Assembly: GCA_002436405.1 (NCBI GenBank)
Contig: DJLZ01000003.1
Coordinates: forward strand, 8,171 to 72,170
DNA: 64,000 nucleotides
Source: Proteobacteria bacterium UBA6503
GTDB lineage: Bacteria; Pseudomonadota; Alphaproteobacteria; UBA1280; UBA6503
Reading direction: 5' to 3'
The notes under the pieces are model-generated. The model ran no database searches. It saw only the letters and a program-made list of their open reading frames with translations, and was not told the origin of the DNA. Below are positions 17,189 through 24,545 of the stretch, piece by piece. Position numbers and translations under genes: made by a program. Position 1 is the first letter of the stretch; each line of letters opens with the position of its first letter.

Positions 17189-18631
17189 ATGCCAAACTCA
17201 AAAACTGATTATGCCTACATCGCAGGCTCGGCCCACTTGGATATTATTGCAAGCGTCACTGGCGCGCCTGACGTTATTGATAAAATTGGCACCGTACAAT
17301 ACGAGTTTGGTGGCACAGCCTATAACTTTGCCATGAACATGCAGCTTTCAGGCGTGGATACTGTTTTTACAGGCGCTTTTAACCAAAGCCCTATTTCACA
17401 AATGATTCTGACCGAAATGATGAACCAAGGCATCCGCACCCACGTGAAGACCATTGCCAACCTGCCGGAAGCTGGCTTTTGTGCACAGCTTGTGGGGGGC
17501 GATCTTTACTCTGCCGTTTCATCAATGCCTGTTGAGCATGTCACCTTCGGCGAAGACTTTTTTAAACAAGGCATGGCCAACTGTAAGGATAAATCAGGCA
17601 AGGGCAGCCTTGGCCAAGCGAAGTGCCTTGTGCTTGACTGTAACCTTGCGCCTGAAACGCTGAACAAAGCCGCAAAGGCAGCAAAGTCGCAAGGTATTGG
17701 CGTGTACATCGCAGGCGTATCAGAAGCTAAGTGCGTGCGTATTCTTGAGGTTGAACACCCAATTAAAGTGGTGTTCGTAAACGCTACCGAGATGGATTAC
17801 CTCGTTACCCACATGGACGATGCAAAAACATGGGAAGACGTTGCCCAAATTAAAGGCTGCGCTTTTGTTGTAACCCAAGGCGCCAAAGGCGTGACCTTAT
17901 GCGAAGCTGATGGCACAGCCCAACACTTTAGCGTGCGTGCCATTAAAACAGCCTCGAATACACTGGGCGCAGGCGATATGTTTAGCTCAACCTTTATTAA
18001 AGCCCATGCATTCGATGGTGCAAGCTTCTCTAAAGCCATTGAAGCGGGTATTCAGGCCGCCGCCAACGTGCTTGAGCGTGATAACGCCAGCCTTGGCCGT
18101 CAGCAAGCTCTAAACAGCAATATTGAGTCTATTGCCTCACGCGCTGAGATTGATAACCTAACTGAACTTTTAAACCGTGACGGGCTTGAGCGTTTCATGC
18201 GTGCCCGCTCACTATTTGAAAAGCCGTTCTATATTATCCTTTGTGACGTTGACCACTTTAAACGCTTTAACGATACCTACGGCCACGACGTGGGTGATGA
18301 AGTGCTGCAAAAGGTGGGTAAGGTCATTAAAAAGTGTATCCGTAGTAAAGACGCTGTGGGCCGCTGGGGCGGGGAAGAGTTTGTTTGCCTTATTGATGAT
18401 GCCAACCTCAAAGTCGCCGAAGGTATTGCCGAGCGTATCCGTACTGAAATTTCAAAAATCAAAATCAAAAACGTTGATGAAGGCATCACTCTAAGTGCAG
18501 GCGTAGCCTTTAGCGATGTTGAAGCTGCCTGGACCGAAGCCCTTAAAGCCGCCGACGAAGCCCTTTACCAAGCTAAAGAAAATGGCCGTAACCGAGTTGT
18601 GGTTTCTAGCTGGCAGCAGCGCTTGTTGTAA
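17189..18631 (+). CDS. PfkB-family sugar kinase fused to a GGDEF diguanylate cyclase
   Basis: 480 residues in one uninterrupted frame. Residues 1-305 are a ribokinase/PfkB domain: the sugar-binding GG is at 41-42 (YEFGGTAYNF) and the anion hole with catalytic Asp263 is in NTLGAGDMFSS. Residues 320-472 are a GGDEF domain: DNLTELLNRDGL start, CDVDHFKRFNDTYGHDVGD metal/substrate loop, signature GGEEF at 394-398, and an inhibitory I-site RSKD at 385-388, exactly five residues before the signature. Both halves look catalytically complete. I infer that sugar or nucleoside binding sets c-di-GMP synthesis. No membrane segment is present. AAGGAAT precedes the ATG at 17189. Confidence 0.92.
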   Translation: MPNSKTDYAYIAGSAHLDIIASVTGAPDVIDKIGTVQYEFGGTAYNFAMNMQLSGVDTVFTGAFNQSPISQMILTEMMNQGIRTHVKTIANLPEAGFCAQLVGGDLYSAVSSMPVEHVTFGEDFFKQGMANCKDKSGKGSLGQAKCLVLDCNLAPETLNKAAKAAKSQGIGVYIAGVSEAKCVRILEVEHPIKVVFVNATEMDYLVTHMDDAKTWEDVAQIKGCAFVVTQGAKGVTLCEADGTAQHFSVRAIKTASNTLGAGDMFSSTFIKAHAFDGASFSKAIEAGIQAAANVLERDNASLGRQQALNSNIESIASRAEIDNLTELLNRDGLERFMRARSLFEKPFYIILCDVDHFKRFNDTYGHDVGDEVLQKVGKVIKKCIRSKDAVGRWGGEEFVCLIDDANLKVAEGIAERIRTEISKIKIKNVDEGITLSAGVAFSDVEAAWTEALKAADEALYQAKENGRNRVVVSSWQQRLL

Positions 18632-18759
18632 TTCTCAACAGTAAAAAATATGCGCTGTTGCTATATCTCGTTGCAGCAGGGCAGGCGGCATGCTAAAGAT
18701 TGAAGAATATTCAATCTTCTAAATGTTTTCTTTATGTCTTCTTTCGAAGGATAATACCT

Positions 18760-19059
18760 ATGTTTGAAATTACCGCAAACGCCAGCCTGACTGGCCGCAA
18801 GCTTCATGTTACCGCATCGGGTTCGACCAATGCTCACGGCTTCGAAGCTGAAACCGAAGTGCACGCGGGCCTCATGACTGTCCGCATCAAGCTGACCAAG
18901 CCCGTCAAGAACGACCCCAGCTGCCCGTGCTCGGGCTGTGGCTGTGCCACCCCGAACCCCGAAAGCGGCCTCGATACCTATATCGATGTGCCGGCAGGTG
19001 TTCAGCGTGTGGTCGTCACTGTGCCGCTCGAAGGTACAATCGGCGACTTCACGCTTTAA
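18760..19059 (+). CDS. Small GC-rich protein with a Cys-rich loop (paralog 1)
   Basis: 99 residues from the ATG at 18760, chosen for GAAGG upstream and because the next gene starts with the same MFEI. It looks all-beta, with alternating short strands, and has no signal peptide. A central loop SCPCSGCGCATP carries four Cys that could bind metal. It is clearly related in length and order of strands to the following gene (MFEI..NA at the start, ...VPAG/LPEG..RV..V near the end). I do not recognise the family. Codon use is markedly GC-rich compared with neighbours. Confidence 0.75.
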   Translation: MFEITANASLTGRKLHVTASGSTNAHGFEAETEVHAGLMTVRIKLTKPVKNDPSCPCSGCGCATPNPESGLDTYIDVPAGVQRVVVTVPLEGTIGDFTL

Positions 19060-19098
19060 TCCCACACATACCCTTCATACAAACCTGAAAGGACTCAT

Positions 19099-19383
19099 AT
19101 GTTTGAGATTGCCTCCAATGCCACTGTCGAAAACGGCAAGGTCAACGTCAGCGCAAGCGTCAACTGCCCCACGGGCGGCTACGCGCTTGAGGTTGACAAG
19201 CAAAAGTACGGCGAAGTTCTGGTGATTTCGGTCACCCTGCGCCGTCCGGCCCCAGGCGCAATGGTCACCCAGGCCTGCACCACGCCCACGCTTGACACCA
19301 GCTACGACCTGCCCGAAGGCATCAACCGTGTCTGCGTCTTCATCGAACCGAAAAGCGACCCCGCATTCGACTTCGAGCTCTAA
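19099..19383 (+). CDS. Small GC-rich protein, tandem paralog 2
   Basis: 94 residues, start at the ATG after GAAAGGA. It shares the MFEIASNATV beginning and the YDLPEGINRV ending pattern with the gene 40 bases upstream, so the pair is a tandem duplication. The Cys-rich loop is reduced to single cysteines (VNCPTGG, TQACTTP, RVCVF). A strong terminator follows at 19393, making a two-gene transcript. Function unknown; the fold is probably an Ig-like beta sandwich (inference from strand pattern only). Confidence 0.75.
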   Translation: MFEIASNATVENGKVNVSASVNCPTGGYALEVDKQKYGEVLVISVTLRRPAPGAMVTQACTTPTLDTSYDLPEGINRVCVFIEPKSDPAFDFEL

Positions 19384-19392
19384 CCCTTAACG

Positions 19393-19424
19393 AAAAGCCC
19401 CCAGAGAAATCTGGGGGCTTTTTT
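19393..19424 (+). terminator. Intrinsic terminator of the small paralog pair
   Basis: AAAAGCCCCCAG-AGAAAT-CTGGGGGCTTTTTT, strong stem followed by a T run. Confidence 0.9.
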
Positions 19425-19507
19425 GTTTTATATGATTAAACTTATAGTAACTAAAATTATGGGTTGCATTTTTACTCGTAAAATATTGCTATGGGAGGTA
19501 TTCTCAT

Positions 19508-20599
19508 TTGATGAAAAAGCTCACACCACAATATAAAATGCGTCTGGTTAGGCTAAGCAAACGTTCTATGCGTAAGAAAAAGTTTAGTCAGGCCAGATTT
19601 TACTCATTATCCTTATCTGAAGTTGTGGCGCTTAAACAAAAGTTCCCTCTAGTTAGTGTTAAATTTCTCAAGAATGCAGTAATTGAAATTACTGCCCCCC
19701 CAGTTTTAAGAATGAATAATCATTCTGATGAAATATTTCAGTTTTTAGCATGTATAAGGGCCTCAGCTGTGATTAAAAATAGGTCTCTAAAAGTTGATTT
19801 TACAACAATTCAAGATATGTCTCCGTTGTGTACAATGTTAGTTGCGGCTGAGGTCCACAGGTGGCAGAAGATGTGCAAAAAAAGGTTGAGGGTCGTTGAC
19901 TCAGATTCTTGGAAACCAGAGATTAGGCGGCTATTTATTGATATGGGTGTATTTGGCCTTGTAGAAGTTGTTAACCCTTTCAGAGATTATGAAAGTCCCC
20001 GTGAAGAAAGCTTTATTAAGCTGCGTTCCGGCCAAGAAGTTGATTTAGGGGCAGCATTAGAAGATATTGAGCGTGAAGTGTCAAAAGTAGCGTTGATTAT
20101 AGAATCTCAGCCTTTAATGTATGGAGGCATTGAAGAGGCTGTAACAAATGTTTCTCAATGGGCATATAAGACAGGTGACTATCCTTTTGAAATTAAGGAA
20201 AGATGGTGGTTCGCAGCATCCTATAATCGGTTATTAAAAAGGGTTACAATAATGGTATATGACCATGGTATTGGAATACCAGACAGCTTACCCCTTAGGT
20301 GGGCTGAAAAGCTCAAGGATTGGACTGCAAGGCTAGGCTTGAGTGGGTTGAATGATTCTCACCTTATTGAGGCTGCTGTTGAAATGCCGAGAACAGCATC
20401 GGGCGCTGATTATCGAGGAAAAGGATTGCCTAAAATGAAAAAACTTCTTGAACGGTTTGATAGGGGGGGGCTTTGTGTATATAGTGGGTTTGGTGAATAT
20501 CGAATCTCATACCAAGATAATGAATTCGTATCTCATAAAGTTGAACACAGCAACTCATTAGGTGGCACTTTGATTGCTTGGGAGGTTTACTCATCATGA
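19508..20599 (+). CDS. STAS-like plus GHKL-ATPase (HATPase_c) protein
   Basis: 363 residues. The basic N-terminus is followed by an apparent STAS-like segment (about 56-150, with KVDFTTIQDMSPLCTMLVAAE). The C-terminal part carries a complete GHKL ATP site: N box EEAVTN (209-214), G1 box DHGIGIP (252-258), G2 box RGKGLPKM (303-310) and GGTLIAWE (352-359). There is no phosphoacceptor His, so it resembles anti-sigma-type kinases or ATPases more than two-component kinases. GGGAGGT lies upstream of the ATG. Its stop overlaps the start of a DUF4325 gene (ATGA). AGG/AGA/ATA codons are common, unlike the neighbours. Confidence 0.8.
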   Translation: MMKKLTPQYKMRLVRLSKRSMRKKKFSQARFYSLSLSEVVALKQKFPLVSVKFLKNAVIEITAPPVLRMNNHSDEIFQFLACIRASAVIKNRSLKVDFTTIQDMSPLCTMLVAAEVHRWQKMCKKRLRVVDSDSWKPEIRRLFIDMGVFGLVEVVNPFRDYESPREESFIKLRSGQEVDLGAALEDIEREVSKVALIIESQPLMYGGIEEAVTNVSQWAYKTGDYPFEIKERWWFAASYNRLLKRVTIMVYDHGIGIPDSLPLRWAEKLKDWTARLGLSGLNDSHLIEAAVEMPRTASGADYRGKGLPKMKKLLERFDRGGLCVYSGFGEYRISYQDNEFVSHKVEHSNSLGGTLIAWEVYSS

Positions 20600-20940
20600 A
20601 TGATAAAAATAATACTATACATGTTAATCTCGGTCAGGAGTTCTCGAAATATCCAGCAGGGAGAGTCAAGTCTGATGGCCCGCACAGCGGTGAGAGATTT
20701 AGAGATGATATTCTGATTCCTCTTTTGGAGGGTTCTCACTCAGTTGAAGTTCTATTAGATGATGGTGTTATTGGCTACGGCTCATCTTTTTTAGAGGAAT
20801 GCTTTGGTGGGCTTGTCCGCAAGGGGTATTCGCTAGAATTCCTAAAAAAACACCTATATCTTACATGTGCGCAAGAGAGCTTTAAATTCTACATAGATGA
20901 AATATGGTCATACATCGAAGACCAAGAACAACGAGGTTGA
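20596..20940 (+). CDS. DUF4325 (STAS-like) protein
   Basis: 114 residues from the ATG at 20596, which overlaps the previous stop by four bases. The pattern FSKYPAGRVKSDGPHSGERFRDD followed by VEVLLDDGVIGYGSSFLEECFGGLVRKG matches the DUF4325 family, small STAS-like proteins often encoded beside a GHKL ATPase. By analogy with anti-sigma and anti-anti-sigma pairs it may be the phosphorylation target or partner of the preceding protein; this is inference. It is tightly coupled with genes on both sides. Confidence 0.8.
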   Translation: MNDKNNTIHVNLGQEFSKYPAGRVKSDGPHSGERFRDDILIPLLEGSHSVEVLLDDGVIGYGSSFLEECFGGLVRKGYSLEFLKKHLYLTCAQESFKFYIDEIWSYIEDQEQRG

Positions 20941-20941
20941 A

Positions 20942-21469
20942 ATGCCGGATTGTAAATTTGATATTTTTAATTTCTTGGGCGCAATTGGGACAGTATATGG
21001 GTTTCTTTCATTTGCTCTTTTTTCTCCTCTGAAAGAGAAAAAAGAAAAGCGCCGCTTACTGTTAAATGAACTCAAAAGTAAGCTTAAAACCTTTCACCAC
21101 TCAGCAGTTGAGTATTGGGATACAACGACACAACAAGATGCGTTATCAACTATTGCCCTTTCGAATAAATCTGATTGCTATAATGTTCTCAGCCGGCTTG
21201 AGAGCATAGACTTAAGGCCTAAATCGAACTTGGTACATATCAAGGCTGCTATTAGGAAATATGACAGGGCTGCCACTGGTGGAAAATTTCAAACAGCTGA
21301 TAAGGATAACAGTTCAGAAGCCATTGCTTATATGGTGGAGAAATATGAAAATGCTAACGAAGCTATCGACACTGCATTAATGGGTCTTGAAGGAACTGTG
21401 TTCGGATTTGTATTTAAATGGTGGAGGCGGGGGGAGTCGAACCCCCGTCCGCAACTTGATCCACGATAA
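20942..21469 (+). CDS. Small membrane-anchored protein, third gene of the STAS/ATPase module
   Basis: 175 residues, starting one base after the DUF4325 stop. One hydrophobic segment (about 8-28, FLGAIGTVYGFLSFALFSP) is followed by a charged helical region (KEKKEKRRLLLNELKSKLKT) and a soluble tail. The last 16 or so residues (WWRRGESNPRPQ...) are the antisense translation of the ssrA acceptor arm, so this gene runs into ssrA on the opposite strand. The native end of the protein may have been lost, or the gene arrived by integration at ssrA. Family not recognised. Confidence 0.65.
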   Translation: MPDCKFDIFNFLGAIGTVYGFLSFALFSPLKEKKEKRRLLLNELKSKLKTFHHSAVEYWDTTTQQDALSTIALSNKSDCYNVLSRLESIDLRPKSNLVHIKAAIRKYDRAATGGKFQTADKDNSSEAIAYMVEKYENANEAIDTALMGLEGTVFGFVFKWWRRGESNPRPQLDPR

Positions 21470-21774
21470 GTCCTACATGCTTAGTCGCTATTTGATTTAA
21501 CAATAGACCTGTCTAACGACAAACTAGTCTAAGGCGATCCCGAAGAAAATTCAGCCGCTTGCGTGGGCCGCATTAAGCCTATTCCACAAAAATAAAAATT
21601 CCAAAGGTCCCTAGTGGAAGAGAGAGTCTCTAGAACCTAGCCGGTTATTAGGCAGCTAGTGCGTATTCGAAGTTATCTTCTGCAACTATAAAATTGACGT
21701 TTTTTTAACGGAGGGACATCGCCGCCGGCATGCACTTAGTCGCTTTCAGGCCCCGTCGAAACCGTGGCGCCCCC
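21419..21774 (-). ncRNA. ssrA: Transfer-messenger RNA (one-piece)
   Basis: 356 nt. The 5' end GGGGGCG pairs with CGCCTCC near the 3' end, and CCA is encoded (21419-21421). The 5' part has the conserved GGTTTCGACGGGG; the 3' part has the T arm GGGTTCGACTCCCC. The tag reading frame (21651-21683) follows TAGTT and encodes AEDNFEYALAA before two TAA stops. The order is tRNA 5' half, tag, tRNA 3' half, so the gene is not permuted. It rescues stalled ribosomes with SmpB. The 3' end overlaps the end of the convergent gene at 20942. Confidence 0.96.
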
Positions 21775-21793
21775 ACGAACTATGTACATTAGT

Positions 21794-21822
21794 AATATAT
21801 GCATGTTTTGTGCCTTTTTCAA
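21794..21822 (-). promoter_or_regulatory. ssrA promoter
   Basis: On the minus strand TTGAAA (21817-21822), a 17-base spacer and TATATT (21794-21799) lie about 20 bases before the tmRNA 5' end, a good sigma70 promoter. Confidence 0.75.
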
Positions 21823-21933
21823 TAAGATTACGTAAATTACTTGTATATGCATATTAATGGATGGGACGATTATTCAGAACTTGTTTGCGCTTTGAACGTT
21901 GGTATACACAACAGTAATTAACAAGATAGAGCC

Positions 21934-22371
21934 ATGAAACTCATCCACGCGACAACCGCTGACATTAACTACATTATGACCCTTGAAAATACGCCCGAAA
22001 ATGTGGCGCATATTGACCAGTGGCCACAAGAACAGCATGAAGAGGCTTTTGCCTCGGACCAGTACGACTATTATATTTTGTATAATGAAGCTGGCGCCAA
22101 GCTAGGCTACATCATTGCCCGCCTTGAACCTGACGAGGAACGTGTGAAGCTGCAACGCATCGTGATTGAAGAGAAAAACCAAGGGCAGGGCACCAAAGCA
22201 GTAGATGCCTTTATTGAGGCCTACCGTGACGAGCCCTATAAGCTGGCCTATGTGCACGTTAAAGGTGGCTACAAACCGCTTGTGCAGTTTTACCACCGCA
22301 ATGGCTTTGATGAAGATATGAATGAGGATTTTGATATTTACGGCTACACGGCCTTGAGCCACGTTTTCTAG
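21934..22371 (+). CDS. GNAT-family N-acetyltransferase
   Basis: 145 residues. The acetyl-CoA loop is EEKNQGQGTKAVDAFIE (RxxGxG-like), preceded by ARLEPDEERVKLQRIVI and followed by VQFYHRNGFDED, the last strand-helix of the fold. The substrate is unknown; it resembles stand-alone acetyltransferases of the RimI/YjaB type. It diverges from ssrA and is followed by a dispersed palindrome. Confidence 0.8.
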   Translation: MKLIHATTADINYIMTLENTPENVAHIDQWPQEQHEEAFASDQYDYYILYNEAGAKLGYIIARLEPDEERVKLQRIVIEEKNQGQGTKAVDAFIEAYRDEPYKLAYVHVKGGYKPLVQFYHRNGFDEDMNEDFDIYGYTALSHVF

Positions 22372-22379
22372 AATTGTGA

Positions 22380-22483
22380 ATTTAGTGGTGGATTTTTCTT
22401 TCTCAACGCCAGCAAGCCGCGCAGCGTAGAATAACTACGTGAGCAGCGAGCAAGGCAGAGAAAGGAAAAGACGACCTAAATTA
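22380..22483. repeat. Dispersed intergenic palindrome, copy A
   Basis: Imperfect long palindrome: outer arms TTTCTTTCTC / GAGAAAGGAAA, inner core CGTAG-AATAA-CTACG, flanked by GCAGC and GAGCAGCGAGC. It shares layout with copies at 30566 and 42355. It lies between the convergent acetyltransferase and unknown gene. Confidence 0.6.
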
Positions 22484-22488
22484 ACGCT

Positions 22489-22989
22489 CTAGCGCCAATC
22501 TTCAGGTGGCTCGTATATGTCATAGAATTCATCAGGTCTGAAAACACGACGATGACCATCACCGTGGGCGAGTGACGGGTTTGTAATTACAAAAAGGCTC
22601 ATGTCACGCACGTAGGCAACGCCTTCAATGTAGTTGTTTTGTGAACCGATTTTTTCACGGAAGCCAAAGCCCATAGGCTCAAGCAGGCCCTTTTTATCTA
22701 GAATATTCAGTGTAACGTCCATCCGGCGGGACATATCTTGCGCCATGGCCTTGGTTTCGTCAGGGTTAAGATTGGTGCCACCTTCTTCAAGGGCTTTGGT
22801 AAAACTGTAGTGGGTTGTGAGGTCAATCCAATCCCCCTGGAGGTTGGGGAGGCCTTTGCCTTCACGCAGGTCTTGCTTCGCTTCGTGGGTAAAGCGTTTT
22901 AAAGCTTCGGGCGAAGAGGGCATGTGCATCACCTGACGCTCAAGGCTTGTGCGCTGGCGAGGTTTATCATCATCACGAGGATCGTACAT
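22489..22989 (-). CDS. Conserved-looking soluble protein of unknown function
   Basis: 166 residues, highly charged, without signal or membrane segment. Recognisable stretches are MGFGFREKIGSQNNYIEGVAY and a basic/acidic end (RRVFRPDEFYDIYEPPEDW), but no family comes to mind. Codon use matches the bulk genome. It stands alone on the minus strand. Confidence 0.7.
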   Translation of the reverse strand: MYDPRDDDKPRQRTSLERQVMHMPSSPEALKRFTHEAKQDLREGKGLPNLQGDWIDLTTHYSFTKALEEGGTNLNPDETKAMAQDMSRRMDVTLNILDKKGLLEPMGFGFREKIGSQNNYIEGVAYVRDMSLFVITNPSLAHGDGHRRVFRPDEFYDIYEPPEDWR

Positions 22990-23186
22990 GTGTTGCCCTT
23001 TTTATTACTATAATAAAGGTGTGGGGTAGGGCGTACGGCTTTTCAAGGTTTTGAGGGGTTATATAAACACGGAACTTTAACGCCACTATTTTAGTTAAAC
23101 ACTGTATTAGCTGTTTGAAATGACGAGAAAGTTTGCTACCGTCATGGCATCAAAATTAATTCAATAAAAACAAAGGTTTTGTTCTT

Positions 23187-23933
23187 ATGCGTATTCTAAA
23201 AATCATTATCGCTATTTTGGTGATTCTTCCTGTGGCTTTGTACCTCGTACGTGAGCCTCTAATTAAAATGGCTGTTAACAACGTGGGCACACAAGTTGTG
23301 GGCACCGAAGTTAACCTTGACGACGTTACGTTTAAGCCGTTCTCAGGCTTGCTAGAGCTTAAAGGCTTTAGCGTAGCAAACCCACAAGGTTACGAAAGCC
23401 CATACGCTGTAACTCTAGGCGGTGTTAAAGTGCAGCTTGAGCCAAAATCACTACTATCAAACCGTATTCAAATTCAGGAAATCACAATCACTGACCCTGC
23501 AATTACCATTGAAGGCGGCATGAAAAAGAACAACCTAACCGACCTACAAGAAGGCATGATGAAAAACCTACCAGCCTCAAGCGAAGAAGCTGCACCAGCT
23601 GAAGAGCCTGCCGCTGCTGAAGGCGAAGGTAAAAAGGTTGAGATTGACCTTGTTCAAGTGCAATCAGGCAAAGTATCAATCACTAAGCCAATTGCCCTTA
23701 CTGCAAACCTAGGCACCATCACCATGCGTGACATTGGTAAAGAAGGCGACAACGTGACTCTTGCTGAGTTCATTAACAACATCCTGAATGCTGTTATTAA
23801 CGACGCAACAAAGTCAGCCACAAGCGAAATGGCCAAGCAAGGCAAGGCCATTATGGATAAAGCTGGCGCCGAAGCCCAAGGTAAAGTTGACGAAATCGGC
23901 AACAAAATCAAAGGCTTCTTTGGCGGTAAATAA
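23187..23933 (+). CDS. AsmA/DUF748-like inner-membrane-anchored periplasmic protein
   Basis: 248 residues. An N-terminal signal anchor (ILKIIIAILVILPVALYLV) leads to a beta-rich region like the first module of AsmA/DUF748 proteins (VNLDDVTFKPFSGLLELKGFSVANPQ, then ITDPAITIEGG). A Pro/Ala/Glu linker (about 135-150) and a Lys/Ala-rich helical tail (ATKSATSEMAKQGKA...) end the protein. Members act in envelope lipid or outer-membrane protein homeostasis. It is much shorter than AsmA itself. A terminator follows. Confidence 0.65.
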   Translation: MRILKIIIAILVILPVALYLVREPLIKMAVNNVGTQVVGTEVNLDDVTFKPFSGLLELKGFSVANPQGYESPYAVTLGGVKVQLEPKSLLSNRIQIQEITITDPAITIEGGMKKNNLTDLQEGMMKNLPASSEEAAPAEEPAAAEGEGKKVEIDLVQVQSGKVSITKPIALTANLGTITMRDIGKEGDNVTLAEFINNILNAVINDATKSATSEMAKQGKAIMDKAGAEAQGKVDEIGNKIKGFFGGK

Positions 23934-23955
23934 TACTGCTCAAGCTTAAGCGATT

Positions 23956-23982
23956 AAGGCCTCCCCGATGGGAGGCCTTTTT
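23956..23982 (+). terminator. Intrinsic terminator
   Basis: AAGGCCTCCC-CGAT-GGGAGGCCTTTTT, after the AsmA-like gene and before the suf promoter. Confidence 0.88.
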
Positions 23983-24053
23983 GTATACTGAATATGCCAA
24001 AAAATAAGCCGAAAAATAAGTGATTCCCTTTTGTTTTTATGTGTTTTACAGCC

Positions 24054-24110
24054 TTGACATGGCTGCTCAAAGGCATATATTGCCTAAATAGGATTAATTC
24101 ATATCTATTT
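24054..24110 (+). promoter_or_regulatory. suf operon promoter with candidate Rrf2 operator
   Basis: TTGACA (24054-24059), 16-base spacer, TATATT (24076-24081). Just downstream AAATAG (24086-24091) and CTATTT (24105-24110) form a dyad around an AT-rich centre, placed where a repressor would block transcription. Assignment of the dyad to the encoded Rrf2 protein is inferred. Confidence 0.55.
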
Positions 24111-24128
24111 AAAGATTGAGGTAAAACT

Positions 24129-24545
24129 GTGACGATTAAACTTTCACGCATGGCCGACTACGCCGTTACGCTAATGGCGGTGTTTGCACGCTCGCAAGAA
24201 ACATCAAACGAAGCTGAACTGATGACAGTTTCGGCCCTTGCTGCCAAAACAGGCCTGAGCGAAGCAACCGTTAGCCAAATTCTGAAAAAGCTTACCCGCC
24301 AAAAACTTTTAAACTCATGCCGTGGGGTAAACGGTGGCTACAGCCTTGCTATGGGCGCTGAAACCATCACCATGGCCCACGTGGTTGAAGCAATGGACGG
24401 CCCAATCTCACTCACACGTTGCCTTGATACTGATAATGCCTGCTGCTACGCCGGCACATGCAATACAAAAGATAGCTGGGCGCAGGTGAACACTGCCGTG
24501 CGCGAGGCCTTAAACTCAATGACCCTGAAGGACATTTGCCGATGA
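24129..24545 (+). CDS. Rrf2-family Fe-S regulator of the SUF operon
   Basis: 138 residues from a GTG start after GAGGT. The winged helix includes MADYAVTLMAVFAR and LSEATVSQILKKLTRQKLL. Three cysteines that could ligate an Fe-S cluster are in CLDTDNACCYAGTC, as in the SUF-type Rrf2 subfamily. The end (AVREALNSMTLKDICR) also fits this family. It likely represses the operon when clusters are sufficient. The stop overlaps the sufB start by four bases (ATGA), so regulator and pathway are translated together. Confidence 0.9.
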   Translation: MTIKLSRMADYAVTLMAVFARSQETSNEAELMTVSALAAKTGLSEATVSQILKKLTRQKLLNSCRGVNGGYSLAMGAETITMAHVVEAMDGPISLTRCLDTDNACCYAGTCNTKDSWAQVNTAVREALNSMTLKDICR

